A DNA stretch of 12,656 nt from Candidatus Moraniibacteriota bacterium. GTDB taxonomy: Bacteria; Patescibacteriota; Minisyncoccia; Moranbacterales; UBA1568. Positions 5,599-11,110 of this stretch are shown here, piece after piece; position 1 is the stretch's first letter; every line of letters begins with the position of its first letter. The DNA is taken from assembly GCA_017992575.1 (NCBI GenBank), contig JAGOOJ010000020.1:1-12656 (forward strand). Direction: 5' to 3'. The position numbers and the translations under genes are program-made. Under the pieces are notes generated by a model that did not search any database, was not told the DNA's origin, and saw only the letters and a program-made list of their open reading frames with translations.

Positions 5599-6867
5599 AT
5601 GTCCTTTAGGCACGCTGTCTCACAATTGGCCCCGCAATCTTTGAAAAATATCTACCATCTTGGATGTGCGATAGTGGCGTGTGTACTCTCTGGATTCCCA
5701 GGGAAGAAACTTCATATTATCGGCGTGACTGGAACCAATGGCAAGACGACCACTACCCAGTTTATTACTCGTATCCTTTCACATGCTGGAAAAAAAGTGG
5801 CGATGGCTTCGACTATTAATTTTCAGATTGGCGAACAAACATGGGTCAATGCATCTAAACTTACGACACTTTCCCCATGGAAACTACAGCGATTTCTCCG
5901 GGATGCCGTCAAAGAAGGGTGTGAGTACGCGGTCATTGAGACTTCGTCGCACGCCTTGGATCAGAATCGGGTGTGGGGGATCCCGTATGACATAGCGGTG
6001 ATGACCAATGTCACGCGAGAGCACCTTGATTATCATGAGACCATGGCGCAGTATCGAGCAGCAAAAGGGAGACTTTTCAAAATAGCCAAACAGTCCGTAG
6101 TGAATCTGGATATGGAGGAACCACAATTTTTCTGTGCCACGGAACCAGGAAAGACACTGACGTACAGCACGAAAGACCCTCAAGCACAGCTGTTGGCGAG
6201 CGATATATCGCTTGATTTCAAAGGGACAGAATTTATAGTGGATGGAACGCCCGTTCGCCTGCATATTCCGGGGTTGTTCAATATTGAAAATGCCTTAGCA
6301 GCATTCGGGGTGGCGCGACTCCTTCAGATTGATTTTGTAGTTGCTAGTGAAGCCCTTGGCAGTGTCATGGGGGTAGCGGGGCGCATGGAGCTGGTACCAA
6401 ATCATATAAATGCCGATATTCTGATTGACTATGCTGTGACACCGGATGCGTTTGAAAAATTGTATGCTTCGATACTGCCACTCAAGATTCCCGGGAGTAA
6501 AATCATTCATGTTTTCGGAGCCTGTGGAGAACGTGATCGGGGCAAGCGACCACAGATGGGGGAAATTGCCAGTTCGTATGCTGATATCATTATCTTGACG
6601 AATGAGGACCCGTTTTACGAGGATCCGGAGCAAATCATTGATGACATCGAGCAAGGAGTAACAAAGAAAAAAGATAAAAACTATTTCCGAATTTTCGATC
6701 GGCGTGAGGCGATTCACAAAGCCCTCTCACTCGCAGAGATTGGTGATATTGTGATCATCACTGGGAAGGGAGCCGAGGTGACTATGGCGCTCGGGGAGCA
6801 ACGAGTTCCCTGGAGTGAGCGTCAAGTAATTGAGGAAGAACTGCAAAAAGTAGAAAAAGAAAAATGA
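5599..6867 (+). CDS. murE: MurE-type Mur ligase lacking the usual N-terminal domain
   Basis: MurE adds the third residue to UDP-MurNAc-L-Ala-D-Glu in the cytoplasm using ATP. This 422-residue protein has the central ATPase domain with P-loop GVTGTNGKTTT (42-52), ETSSHALDQ (114-122), TNVTREHLDYH (136-146) and the lysine expected to be carbamylated in YRAAKGRLF (Lys156). The C-terminal domain has GRMELV (261-266), GACGERDRGKRPQMG (307-321) and TNEDPFYEDP (334-343). Only about 40 residues precede the P-loop, so the UDP-binding N-terminal domain of standard MurE (roughly 90-100 residues) is largely missing. The substrate-selecting DNPR motif is replaced by EDPF, and the usual DYAHTPD reads DYAVTPD. 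The ATG at 5599 lies 4 nt after the femAB stop; a TTG at 5587 overlapping femAB is an alternative. Confidence 0.87.
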   Translation: MSFRHAVSQLAPQSLKNIYHLGCAIVACVLSGFPGKKLHIIGVTGTNGKTTTTQFITRILSHAGKKVAMASTINFQIGEQTWVNASKLTTLSPWKLQRFLRDAVKEGCEYAVIETSSHALDQNRVWGIPYDIAVMTNVTREHLDYHETMAQYRAAKGRLFKIAKQSVVNLDMEEPQFFCATEPGKTLTYSTKDPQAQLLASDISLDFKGTEFIVDGTPVRLHIPGLFNIENALAAFGVARLLQIDFVVASEALGSVMGVAGRMELVPNHINADILIDYAVTPDAFEKLYASILPLKIPGSKIIHVFGACGERDRGKRPQMGEIASSYADIIILTNEDPFYEDPEQIIDDIEQGVTKKKDKNYFRIFDRREAIHKALSLAEIGDIVIITGKGAEVTMALGEQRVPWSERQVIEEELQKVEKEK

Positions 6868-6889
6868 CCCACCCTGGTCATTTTTTTTT
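6860..6889. terminator. Terminator containing the murE stop codon
   Basis: AAAAATGACC (6860-6869) pairs with GGTCATTTTT (6876-6885) around a 6-nt loop, followed by further T residues to 6889. The murE TGA stop (6865-6867) lies within the left arm. The A run on the left makes it usable for the convergent DUF212 gene too. Confidence 0.88.
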
Positions 6890-6908
6890 GAAACTCCACC
6901 CAGAATTT

Positions 6909-7349
6909 TTATCCGAAGATATTGATGAGAAAAAGAGTGAAGAAGAGCCCAACAAAAGCGCCACCAATAATTTCACTGATCCGGTGACCGACACGTTCCT
7001 TGAGACGGGGAAAATTGTTTTGATTGAGATTGAGTTGGTCAACGAGCATATTGAGATAGCGTCCCTGATCTCCTAAGTACATACGGATGCGAGCAGCATC
7101 ATCGATGACGATGAAAGCGAGCACCGCTGAGAGAGCAAATGATCCGGAATGGATACCTTCGTAGTAGGCAACACTGGTGAGGAGTGATACTACGAGAGAG
7201 GTGTGAGCGCTCGGCATGTGACCATGAGTGAACGCGTATTCAATATTGAACCCGTGTTTGTAGGTGTAGAGGGCGAATTTGAGCGCCTGGGTCAAAATGC
7301 CAACGGTAATCGGGATGAGAAACACGAGGTACGGCTGAAGTATTTCCAT
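6909..7349 (-). CDS. DUF212 / divergent PAP2 family membrane protein
   Basis: The 146-residue membrane protein matches the divergent PAP2 (DUF212, YuiD-like) family, which is related to acid phosphatases and phosphatidic acid phosphatases. Visible signatures are HGHMPSAHTSLV (42-53), the conserved VIDDAARIRMYLGDQ (81-95) and LKERVGHRISEIIGGAFVG (116-134). Hydrophobic segments lie at about 5-25, 50-63, 72-85 and 125-144, consistent with an integral membrane protein. The motifs line up with PAP2 phosphatase motifs, but activity and substrate in this family are not settled; a lipid-phosphate substrate is inference. It runs alone on the minus strand, with an extended -10 promoter 36 nt upstream and the murE terminator at its end. 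Confidence 0.9.
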   Translation of the reverse strand: MEILQPYLVFLIPITVGILTQALKFALYTYKHGFNIEYAFTHGHMPSAHTSLVVSLLTSVAYYEGIHSGSFALSAVLAFIVIDDAARIRMYLGDQGRYLNMLVDQLNLNQNNFPRLKERVGHRISEIIGGAFVGLFFTLFLINIFG

Positions 7350-7391
7350 AAGATGACGAAATAAGAGGTTACAAATGACTTTTCTATCGAA

Positions 7392-7400
7392 AGTATAGCA
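7392..7400 (-). promoter_or_regulatory. Extended -10 promoter for the DUF212 gene
   Basis: On the minus strand TGCTATACT is an extended -10 element (plus-strand 7392-7400). No good -35 lies at the right distance. The predicted start is near 7385, about 36 nt before the ATG. Confidence 0.55.
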
Positions 7401-7416
7401 TATTTTCGGGTCTTGG

Positions 7417-7444
7417 TTGCAGAATCCTCTAGATTTGCTACCAT
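7417..7444 (+). promoter_or_regulatory. Possible lemA-htpX promoter
   Basis: TTGCAG (7417-7422), a 16-nt gap, then TACCAT (7439-7444) preceded by TG at 7436-7437. The match is moderate. The start would be near 7451, about 20 nt before the lemA ATG. Confidence 0.4.
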
Positions 7445-7471
7445 GTCAGGTGTAACTCTTAGGAAAAAAAT

Positions 7472-8026
7472 ATGCTGACATTGCCACTTATTTTGCTTGT
7501 TATCGCTGTAGGTGTTTTGGTATGGTTGGTAGTTATGTATAACGGTCTCGTAGGACTCCGTAATCGTGTGAGCGAGGCCTGGAGTGACATCGATGTACAG
7601 CTCAAGCGACGCTATGATTTGATACCGAATCTGGTGAATACTGTCAAAGGCTACGCTACTCATGAAAGTGGAGTATTTGAACAGGTGACCAAAGCTCGCA
7701 GTCAGGCGATGCAGGCAGGATCGACACATGACAAAGCTGAAGCTGAAAATATGCTGTCGGGAACGTTGAAAAGCTTATTTGCTGTAGCTGAAGCCTATCC
7801 GGATCTCAAGGCGAATCAGAACTTTTTGGAATTGCAACGAGAACTCTCTGATACCGAAAACAAGATTCAGGCTTCTCGTCGTTTCTACAACGGGAATGTT
7901 TTGGAACTCAATAACAAGATCGAAATGTTTCCTTCCAACCTGATAGCTGGGGCCTTTCATTTCACGAAGAGTGAGTTTTTTGAAGTGGCTGAAGCAGAAA
8001 AGGAACCAGTAGCAGTGCAGTTCTAA
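7472..8026 (+). CDS. lemA: LemA family protein
   Basis: The 184-residue protein has the standard LemA layout. A single N-terminal membrane segment (about 3-22) leads into [19 protein letters not shown] (23-41), where most LemA proteins have [30 protein letters not shown] (43-61), [21 protein letters not shown] (112-132) and [25 protein letters not shown] (starting at 135) are all strongly conserved in the family. The soluble part should be a helical bundle, with the anchor placing it at the membrane. Its molecular role is unknown; pairing with htpX is frequent in bacteria and suggests envelope quality control. A weak AGGA (7461-7464) precedes the ATG. Confidence 0.95.
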   Translation: MLTLPLILLVIAVGVLVWLVVMYNGLVGLRNRVSEAWSDIDVQLKRRYDLIPNLVNTVKGYATHESGVFEQVTKARSQAMQAGSTHDKAEAENMLSGTLKSLFAVAEAYPDLKANQNFLELQRELSDTENKIQASRRFYNGNVLELNNKIEMFPSNLIAGAFHFTKSEFFEVAEAEKEPVAVQF

Positions 8027-8050
8027 TCCCAATAGCTTTCTTCTCGTATC

Positions 8051-8137
8051 GGCTTCGTTGGCTCTAATAGTCTCTTACTTGACCCCGCAAGCTTGTACAA
8101 AGCCGAGGACGCTAAGAAGCTAAAAGCTAACGAAGCC
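8051..8137 (+). repeat. Long inverted repeat in the lemA-htpX intergenic region
   Basis: GGCTTCGTTGGCT (8051-8063) pairs with AGCTAACGAAGCC (8125-8137), 13 bp with one G-U pair, enclosing 61 nt. The right arm overlaps the heptamer repeat at 8111-8131. It ends 9 nt before the htpX start, so it would form in the lemA-htpX transcript close to the initiation site. Confidence 0.65.
8111..8131 (+). repeat. 7-nt-period repeat in the htpX leader
   Basis: Heptamers GCTAAGA, AGCTAAA and AGCTAAC. The first 20 bases equal 3991-4010 in the ruvA leader except for one base, and 8120-8131 is the reverse complement of the 12-mer found at 2429-2440 and 3845-3856. Confidence 0.75.
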
Positions 8138-8146
8138 TTTCTTATT

Positions 8147-9040
8147 ATGGCCACCCTCTATACCCACAAGGAGAGTAACCAACGTCTGACATTTTTGTAC
8201 ATTACCGGATTCCTTCTGTTTGTTATTGGAGTCGGATATGTCTTTGCCGGAGCTATGCATTCGAGTGCCGTGCTTTATGGCGCGGTTCTTTTTTCTGTTG
8301 TGATGAGTATTTCATCGTACTGGTGGAGTGATAAAATTGTGCTATCGATGAGTGGCGCCAAGTTAGTAGCCTTCGAAGATAACAAAGAACTCTACCGGGT
8401 TATAGAAAATTTGGCTATTACTGCCGGGCTCCCCACGCCGAAAATTTATACTATCGAAGATACAGCGCTCAACGCTTTCGCGACTGGTCGCAACCCAGAA
8501 CACGGTGTGATCTGTTTTACGACTGGGATTCTAAACACACTCAATCGGGCAGAATTAGAAGGAGTGGCTGCTCATGAGTTGTCCCACATCGGCAATCGCG
8601 ACACGCTGATCGCCACGGTAGTGGTAATCCTGGTAGGATTTGTGGCACTGGTGGCTGATTGGTTTCGTCACTGGGCGTGGTTTGGAGGAAATCGTGACAA
8701 TGACAATAAAGGGCAATTCCAGGTTATTTTGATGATAGTCGCTATCGTTCTTTCTCTCTTGGCACCACTGGCTACGACACTGATGCAGTTGGCTATTTCT
8801 CGGAAGCGTGAATTTTTAGCGGATGCTTCTGGGGCCCTTCTCACACGCTACCCGGAAGGTCTCGCCTCAGCTTTGGAGAAGATTTCTGGTGATAGGGAAC
8901 CGCTCGAAGCGGCCAATCGTGCCACGGCATCGCTCTATATTGCCAACCCGTTTAAGGGGGTCAAGGTAGCTAAATACTTTATGACACATCCGCCTATCGA
9001 GGAACGGATTGCCGTCCTTCGAGGAATGGAGATTAAATAA
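8147..9040 (+). CDS. htpX: HtpX-family zinc metalloprotease (M48)
   Basis: HtpX is a membrane-integral zinc protease that degrades damaged membrane proteins. The 297 residues match the family. MATLYTHKESNQR is the common HtpX opening, so the ATG at 8147 is chosen over an in-frame TTG at 8093 that would translate the repeat. Two hydrophobic segments (about 15-35 and 40-57) precede the catalytic domain. The zinc site is HELSH (143-147), with Glu144 as catalytic base and Glu222 in REFLAD as third ligand. Two further membrane segments lie at about 154-172 and 191-213. The C-terminal THPPIEERIAVLR (280-292) is also conserved. It follows lemA at a 120-nt distance across a structured spacer, and no separate promoter is obvious. 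Confidence 0.95.
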   Translation: MATLYTHKESNQRLTFLYITGFLLFVIGVGYVFAGAMHSSAVLYGAVLFSVVMSISSYWWSDKIVLSMSGAKLVAFEDNKELYRVIENLAITAGLPTPKIYTIEDTALNAFATGRNPEHGVICFTTGILNTLNRAELEGVAAHELSHIGNRDTLIATVVVILVGFVALVADWFRHWAWFGGNRDNDNKGQFQVILMIVAIVLSLLAPLATTLMQLAISRKREFLADASGALLTRYPEGLASALEKISGDREPLEAANRATASLYIANPFKGVKVAKYFMTHPPIEERIAVLRGMEIK

Positions 9041-9043
9041 TGT

Positions 9044-9146
9044 TAAAATCCAAATTTCAAATGTCAAATCAAATCTTAAGTCTCAATGAAAAAATCAAAT
9101 ATCCAGACACTCATTTGATATTTGTAATTTGAGCTTTGACATTTTG
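9044..9146. repeat. Inverted pair of heptamer-repeat arms (about 100 bp)
   Basis: The left arm reads TAAAATC, CAAATTT, CAAATGT, CAAATCA; the right arm reads CATTTGA, TATTTGT, AATTTGA, GCTTTGA, CATTTTG, roughly the reverse complement with the same 7-nt period. CAAATATC (9096-9103) and GATATTTG (9117-9124) form the inner stem. It fills the whole gap between htpX and the next gene. Confidence 0.75.
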
Positions 9147-9151
9147 TTGTT

Positions 9152-9589
9152 ATGTCATCTCCTTATCAGGAATTCGTGCGTAAAGCGAAAGAGCGTTTTG
9201 CTCTGAATCAGAAAAAGAAATTACAACCAAGAGGAGGCATAGAATTTACAGCGCATGCTCGCTACAAGATGAAACAGTACGGACTTTCCGAACAGAAGGT
9301 GAAGGGAATTATCCGAAACCCACGGCGCACTCAGAAAGGGATTGCTCCTCAGACGGCGGCAGTGATGCAGCCGATCTCCCCAAAAATGGTCGCTGGTAAG
9401 GAGGTATGGAAACAAGAAATCTGGACCATGTTTGTAAAAAAGAAGTCTACATTAGCTGGGCCATTGGGGCGTGAATCAATTCGTATCATCAGTGCCTGGC
9501 GTTATCCTGGGATGAGTCCCAAGGGGAATCCGATTCCTGAAGAGATTTGGCGAGAATTAGAGGATGGAGGTATACTAGAGGTGGAGTAA
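9152..9589 (+). CDS. Conserved-looking protein of unknown function, possibly DUF4258-like
   Basis: The 145-residue soluble protein has a Lys/Arg-rich N-terminus (about 8-28). The segment GIEFTAHARYKMKQYGLSEQ starting at residue 29 has the look of DUF4258-type domains (a His in an HA--RM-pattern followed by a helix and NP), a small RelE-like fold. After NPRRTQKGIAPQT (56-68) come QEIWTMFV (88-95) and RIISAWRYPGMSPKG (111-125), two strand-like blocks. It ends in an acidic helix. The family relation is a resemblance only and a function is not assigned. No antitoxin-like partner is adjacent; the next gene is a membrane protein 21 nt downstream. It has no Shine-Dalgarno site, and the start immediately follows the inverted heptamer element. 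Confidence 0.75.
   Translation: MSSPYQEFVRKAKERFALNQKKKLQPRGGIEFTAHARYKMKQYGLSEQKVKGIIRNPRRTQKGIAPQTAAVMQPISPKMVAGKEVWKQEIWTMFVKKKSTLAGPLGRESIRIISAWRYPGMSPKGNPIPEEIWRELEDGGILEVE
9571..9576 (+). promoter_or_regulatory. Possible -10 box for the 173-aa membrane protein gene
   Basis: A TATACT hexamer lies near the 3' end of the preceding gene, about 35 nt before the next ATG. The best -35 match (TTGGCG at 9547-9552) is weak, so this is a tentative internal promoter. Confidence 0.3.
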
Positions 9590-9610
9590 TTCATAAGAGA
9601 CATAACATGT

Positions 9611-10132
9611 ATGGAACCGACGAATACGAACTCACCAGAGAGCGAACCAGTGACGAGCGCCCCGGCGAGTGAAACCAAAGCGCAGGTGACTTCTTTGGTA
9701 GCGCAGTTGGAAGCCCACCTGGATGAATATATGGTGAAGAAGGCCCCGTTTGCTTTGCCAGCGGAAGCCAAAGAATTGATTGTCAAAGTTTCTCCATACC
9801 TCGTGATTATTTTTGCGGTACTGGCTATTCCGGCGCTACTTGCAGCATTGGGTATGTCGGCCGTGTTGGCACCAGTGGCAGCCTTGGGCGGACATGTCTG
9901 GGGATTTAGTGCCGTTATTTCTCTCGTAGTAGCTATTGTGACTTTGGGACTGGAACTGATGGCGGTACCGGGACTGTTCAAGCGGACCAAAGGAGCGTGG
10001 CGCTTGGTATTCTATGCTACCATTGTGAGTTTTGTTGGCAGTCTCCTCACCTTTAATTTCGTTGGTGGAATTATCGGAGCGATTATTGGTTGGTACATCC
10101 TGTTTCAGGTCAAAGAGAAGTACCAGAATTAG
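9611..10132 (+). CDS. Small polytopic membrane protein of unknown function
   Basis: The 173-residue protein starts with a polar Ser/Thr/Glu-rich region (1-24) and an amphipathic helix (about 25-44, VTSLVAQLEAHLDEYMVKK). Then come a PFALPAEAKELIVKVSPY block (46-63) and about four hydrophobic segments (about 62-83, 98-120, 130-148 and 150-166), separated by short loops such as FKRTKGAW (123-130). It ends with a charged tail. No catalytic or transport motif was recognised, so no function is given. An ATG at 9606, out of frame, slightly precedes the chosen start. It lies 21 nt after the previous gene and ends at a clear terminator. Confidence 0.8.
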   Translation: MEPTNTNSPESEPVTSAPASETKAQVTSLVAQLEAHLDEYMVKKAPFALPAEAKELIVKVSPYLVIIFAVLAIPALLAALGMSAVLAPVAALGGHVWGFSAVISLVVAIVTLGLELMAVPGLFKRTKGAWRLVFYATIVSFVGSLLTFNFVGGIIGAIIGWYILFQVKEKYQN

Positions 10133-10151
10133 GCAGAACAAAAAAGAAACC

Positions 10152-10180
10152 AAACGAGGTCTCCGGACCTCGTTTTTGTT
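10152..10180 (+). terminator. Terminator after the membrane protein gene
   Basis: AAACGAGGTC (10152-10161) pairs perfectly with GACCTCGTTT (10166-10175) around a TCCG loop, followed by a T-rich tail. It lies 19 nt after the stop codon. Confidence 0.9.
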
Positions 10181-10320
10181 TTGGGAGTTGGTTTCACGAC
10201 CGGGGTTGACCTCGTCGTTCTCTTTTTATCTCACAGAAGGAATGTTGGTATGAGCCGGAGGCGCCTTTCGGCTCACATGTTTGAATAATTTGTGGAGCTG
10301 TATCTATGGAACAACTGGGG

Positions 10321-10349
10321 TTGACAGAAAAGCCATTTGGGTGTATAAT
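10321..10349 (+). promoter_or_regulatory. Perfect consensus sigma-70 promoter of the lipoprotein gene
   Basis: TTGACA (10321-10326), 17 nt, TATAAT (10344-10349): both boxes and the spacing are the exact consensus. No other promoter in the window matches this well. The start is expected near 10356, right at the foot of the first leader hairpin. Confidence 0.92.
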
Positions 10350-10356
10350 GTTATGA

Positions 10357-10446
10357 ACAGTGCCAGAGTGGCTCTGTCTCAAATAGCGTGGTAGAGCCAT
10401 AAACTCTACCATAATAGTTCCTCGGGCTCGCCATGTCGGCGTGCCC
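10357..10446 (+). other. Structured 5' leader with three hairpins and an alternative pairing
   Basis: Hairpin 1 pairs ACAG/GCCA (10357-10365) with TGGC/CTGT (10369-10377) across a T-T mismatch. Hairpin 2 is a perfect 8-bp stem, TGGTAGAG (10389-10396) with CTCTACCA (10404-10411). Hairpin 3 pairs GGGC/CGCC (10424-10432) with GGCG/GCCC (10438-10446), again around a T-T mismatch. TGGCTCT (10369-10375) can instead pair with AGAGCCA (10393-10399), which would break hairpins 1 and 2. No known riboswitch class was recognised. Confidence 0.6.
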
Positions 10447-10455
10447 AAACAACCC

Positions 10456-10460
10456 AGGAG
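10456..10460 (+). promoter_or_regulatory. Strong Shine-Dalgarno site of the lipoprotein gene
   Basis: AGGAG lies 6 nt before the ATG at 10467 and fixes that start. Most other genes in the window lack such a site, which marks this gene as different. Confidence 0.85.
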
Positions 10461-10466
10461 TTCATC

Positions 10467-10949
10467 ATGAACGTTCGCAGACTTCTCTCGTTGGCGCTGG
10501 TCGCCATTGTCACTATCCTTGGCGGTTGCGCCACGGCATCGAAGGACTCGTCCTACGATGCCAAGGCCGACGGCACGGTCAAAAAGACCGAAAAGGCAAC
10601 GTGTACCGGCTGGGGGTGTTCCGACACTTCTACGTCGCGTCGTCATGCGCCGAGTTTTGTTCCGGGGCAATACAACCCGGGCTACCTCGGTGGCTACGAC
10701 GTTGGCGCTGGCCGTGGCTATGCCTACGGCCAACAGGTCGGCGACACTCCACGGGACCTGGCGGCTCAGGGCTTTACCTACACGCCGTCTAACGGCTACG
10801 TGCAGGGCCTGCGTAAGCAGTGGTCCTACGCAGTCCGTGTTCAGACCAGCAATGGGAGTTTCGCTCTGATTTGCTGGCCCAAGCAACGTCCCCTCGGGAC
10901 GAACGACAATCTTGCAGACGGCACGCCCATCTGCAAAGACGGGCTTTGA
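10467..10949 (+). CDS. Putative secreted lipoprotein of foreign composition
   Basis: The 160-residue product has a classic lipoprotein signal: two Arg (4-5), a hydrophobic core (6-18) and lipobox LGGC with Cys21 as the expected lipidated residue. The mature part starts with a flexible Ser/Lys/Asp-rich region (22-45). A Gly/Tyr-rich segment (about 67-90, with GQYNPGYLGGYDVG) and a folded-looking C-terminal half follow. Four mature Cys (46, 51, 136, 156) could make two disulfides, which fits an extracytoplasmic location. No domain was recognised and no function is given. Base composition is clearly richer in GC than the neighbours (one 60-base line counts 60 percent, against 47 percent in a comparable pyk line). 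Promoter, leader, Shine-Dalgarno site and terminator form one private unit, suggesting horizontal acquisition. Confidence 0.82.
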   Translation: MNVRRLLSLALVAIVTILGGCATASKDSSYDAKADGTVKKTEKATCTGWGCSDTSTSRRHAPSFVPGQYNPGYLGGYDVGAGRGYAYGQQVGDTPRDLAAQGFTYTPSNGYVQGLRKQWSYAVRVQTSNGSFALICWPKQRPLGTNDNLADGTPICKDGL

Positions 10950-10967
10950 GCCCTGATACTCCTGGAG

Positions 10968-11010
10968 ACGGCCCACTTGTGATTCACAAGTTGGGCCGTT
11001 TCGATTTTTT
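10968..11010 (+). terminator. Terminator of the lipoprotein gene
   Basis: A 14-bp stem with a single bulged T (10968-10981 with 10985-10999) closes a 3-nt loop and is followed by a T-rich tail ending in six T residues (11005-11010). A smaller GGGCT/AGCCC hairpin (10941-10953) overlaps the stop codon just before it. Confidence 0.9.
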
Positions 11011-11054
11011 AGACATCTTTTTCTTCGCTTCTCTTCAAAACGTTCATTTTCGTA

Positions 11055-11060
11055 TATACT
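11055..11060 (+). promoter_or_regulatory. Possible -10 box for pyk
   Basis: TATACT lies about 50 nt before the pyk ATG, downstream of the lipoprotein terminator. No good -35 is present at 16-18 nt, so the call rests on position and the hexamer alone. Confidence 0.4.
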
Positions 11061-11110
11061 ACAGAAGTACTTATTGAAGAGTAAATCAAATTATAAAGAG
11101 TGAATGCATT

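Larger units (their letters stand above)
10133..10466. other. Non-coding stretch: terminator, boundary of the foreign segment, promoter and leader
   Basis: This 334-nt gap holds the terminator of the membrane protein gene, a GAGCCG/CGGCTC hairpin (10251-10257 with 10269-10275) without a T-run, a perfect promoter and a leader with three hairpins. A minimal 12-codon frame starting at 10250 is not credible. The left boundary of the foreign composition is not sharp; it falls somewhere between 10183 and 10320. Confidence 0.6.

Noticed and set aside
8093..8146. TTG start giving an 18-residue extension of HtpX
   Set aside because: The extension is translated from the repeat; MATLYTHK is the usual family start.
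10250..10288. Mini-gene of 12 codons before the lipoprotein promoter
   Set aside because: Too short, overlaps a hairpin, and lies upstream of the mapped promoter signals; an AGAAGG nearby is likely chance.
10194..10976. Long minus-strand open frame (260 aa) across the foreign segment
   Set aside because: It opposes the promoter, Shine-Dalgarno site, signal peptide and terminator on the plus strand, and its protein is Arg-rich without domain features. GC-rich DNA commonly keeps such antisense frames open.
10968..10999. Integron attC site, because GTTGGGC at the right arm fits the core-site pattern
   Set aside because: The left arm lacks the matching core (GCCCACT instead of GCCCAAC), there is no second pair of simple sites, and a T-run follows, so a terminator explains it better.
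10183..11055. Assembly chimera explaining the foreign composition
   Set aside because: Not excluded, but native-type signals border it on both sides (terminator on the left, pyk leader on the right) and the cassette is complete, so insertion is the simpler reading. Read coverage would decide.
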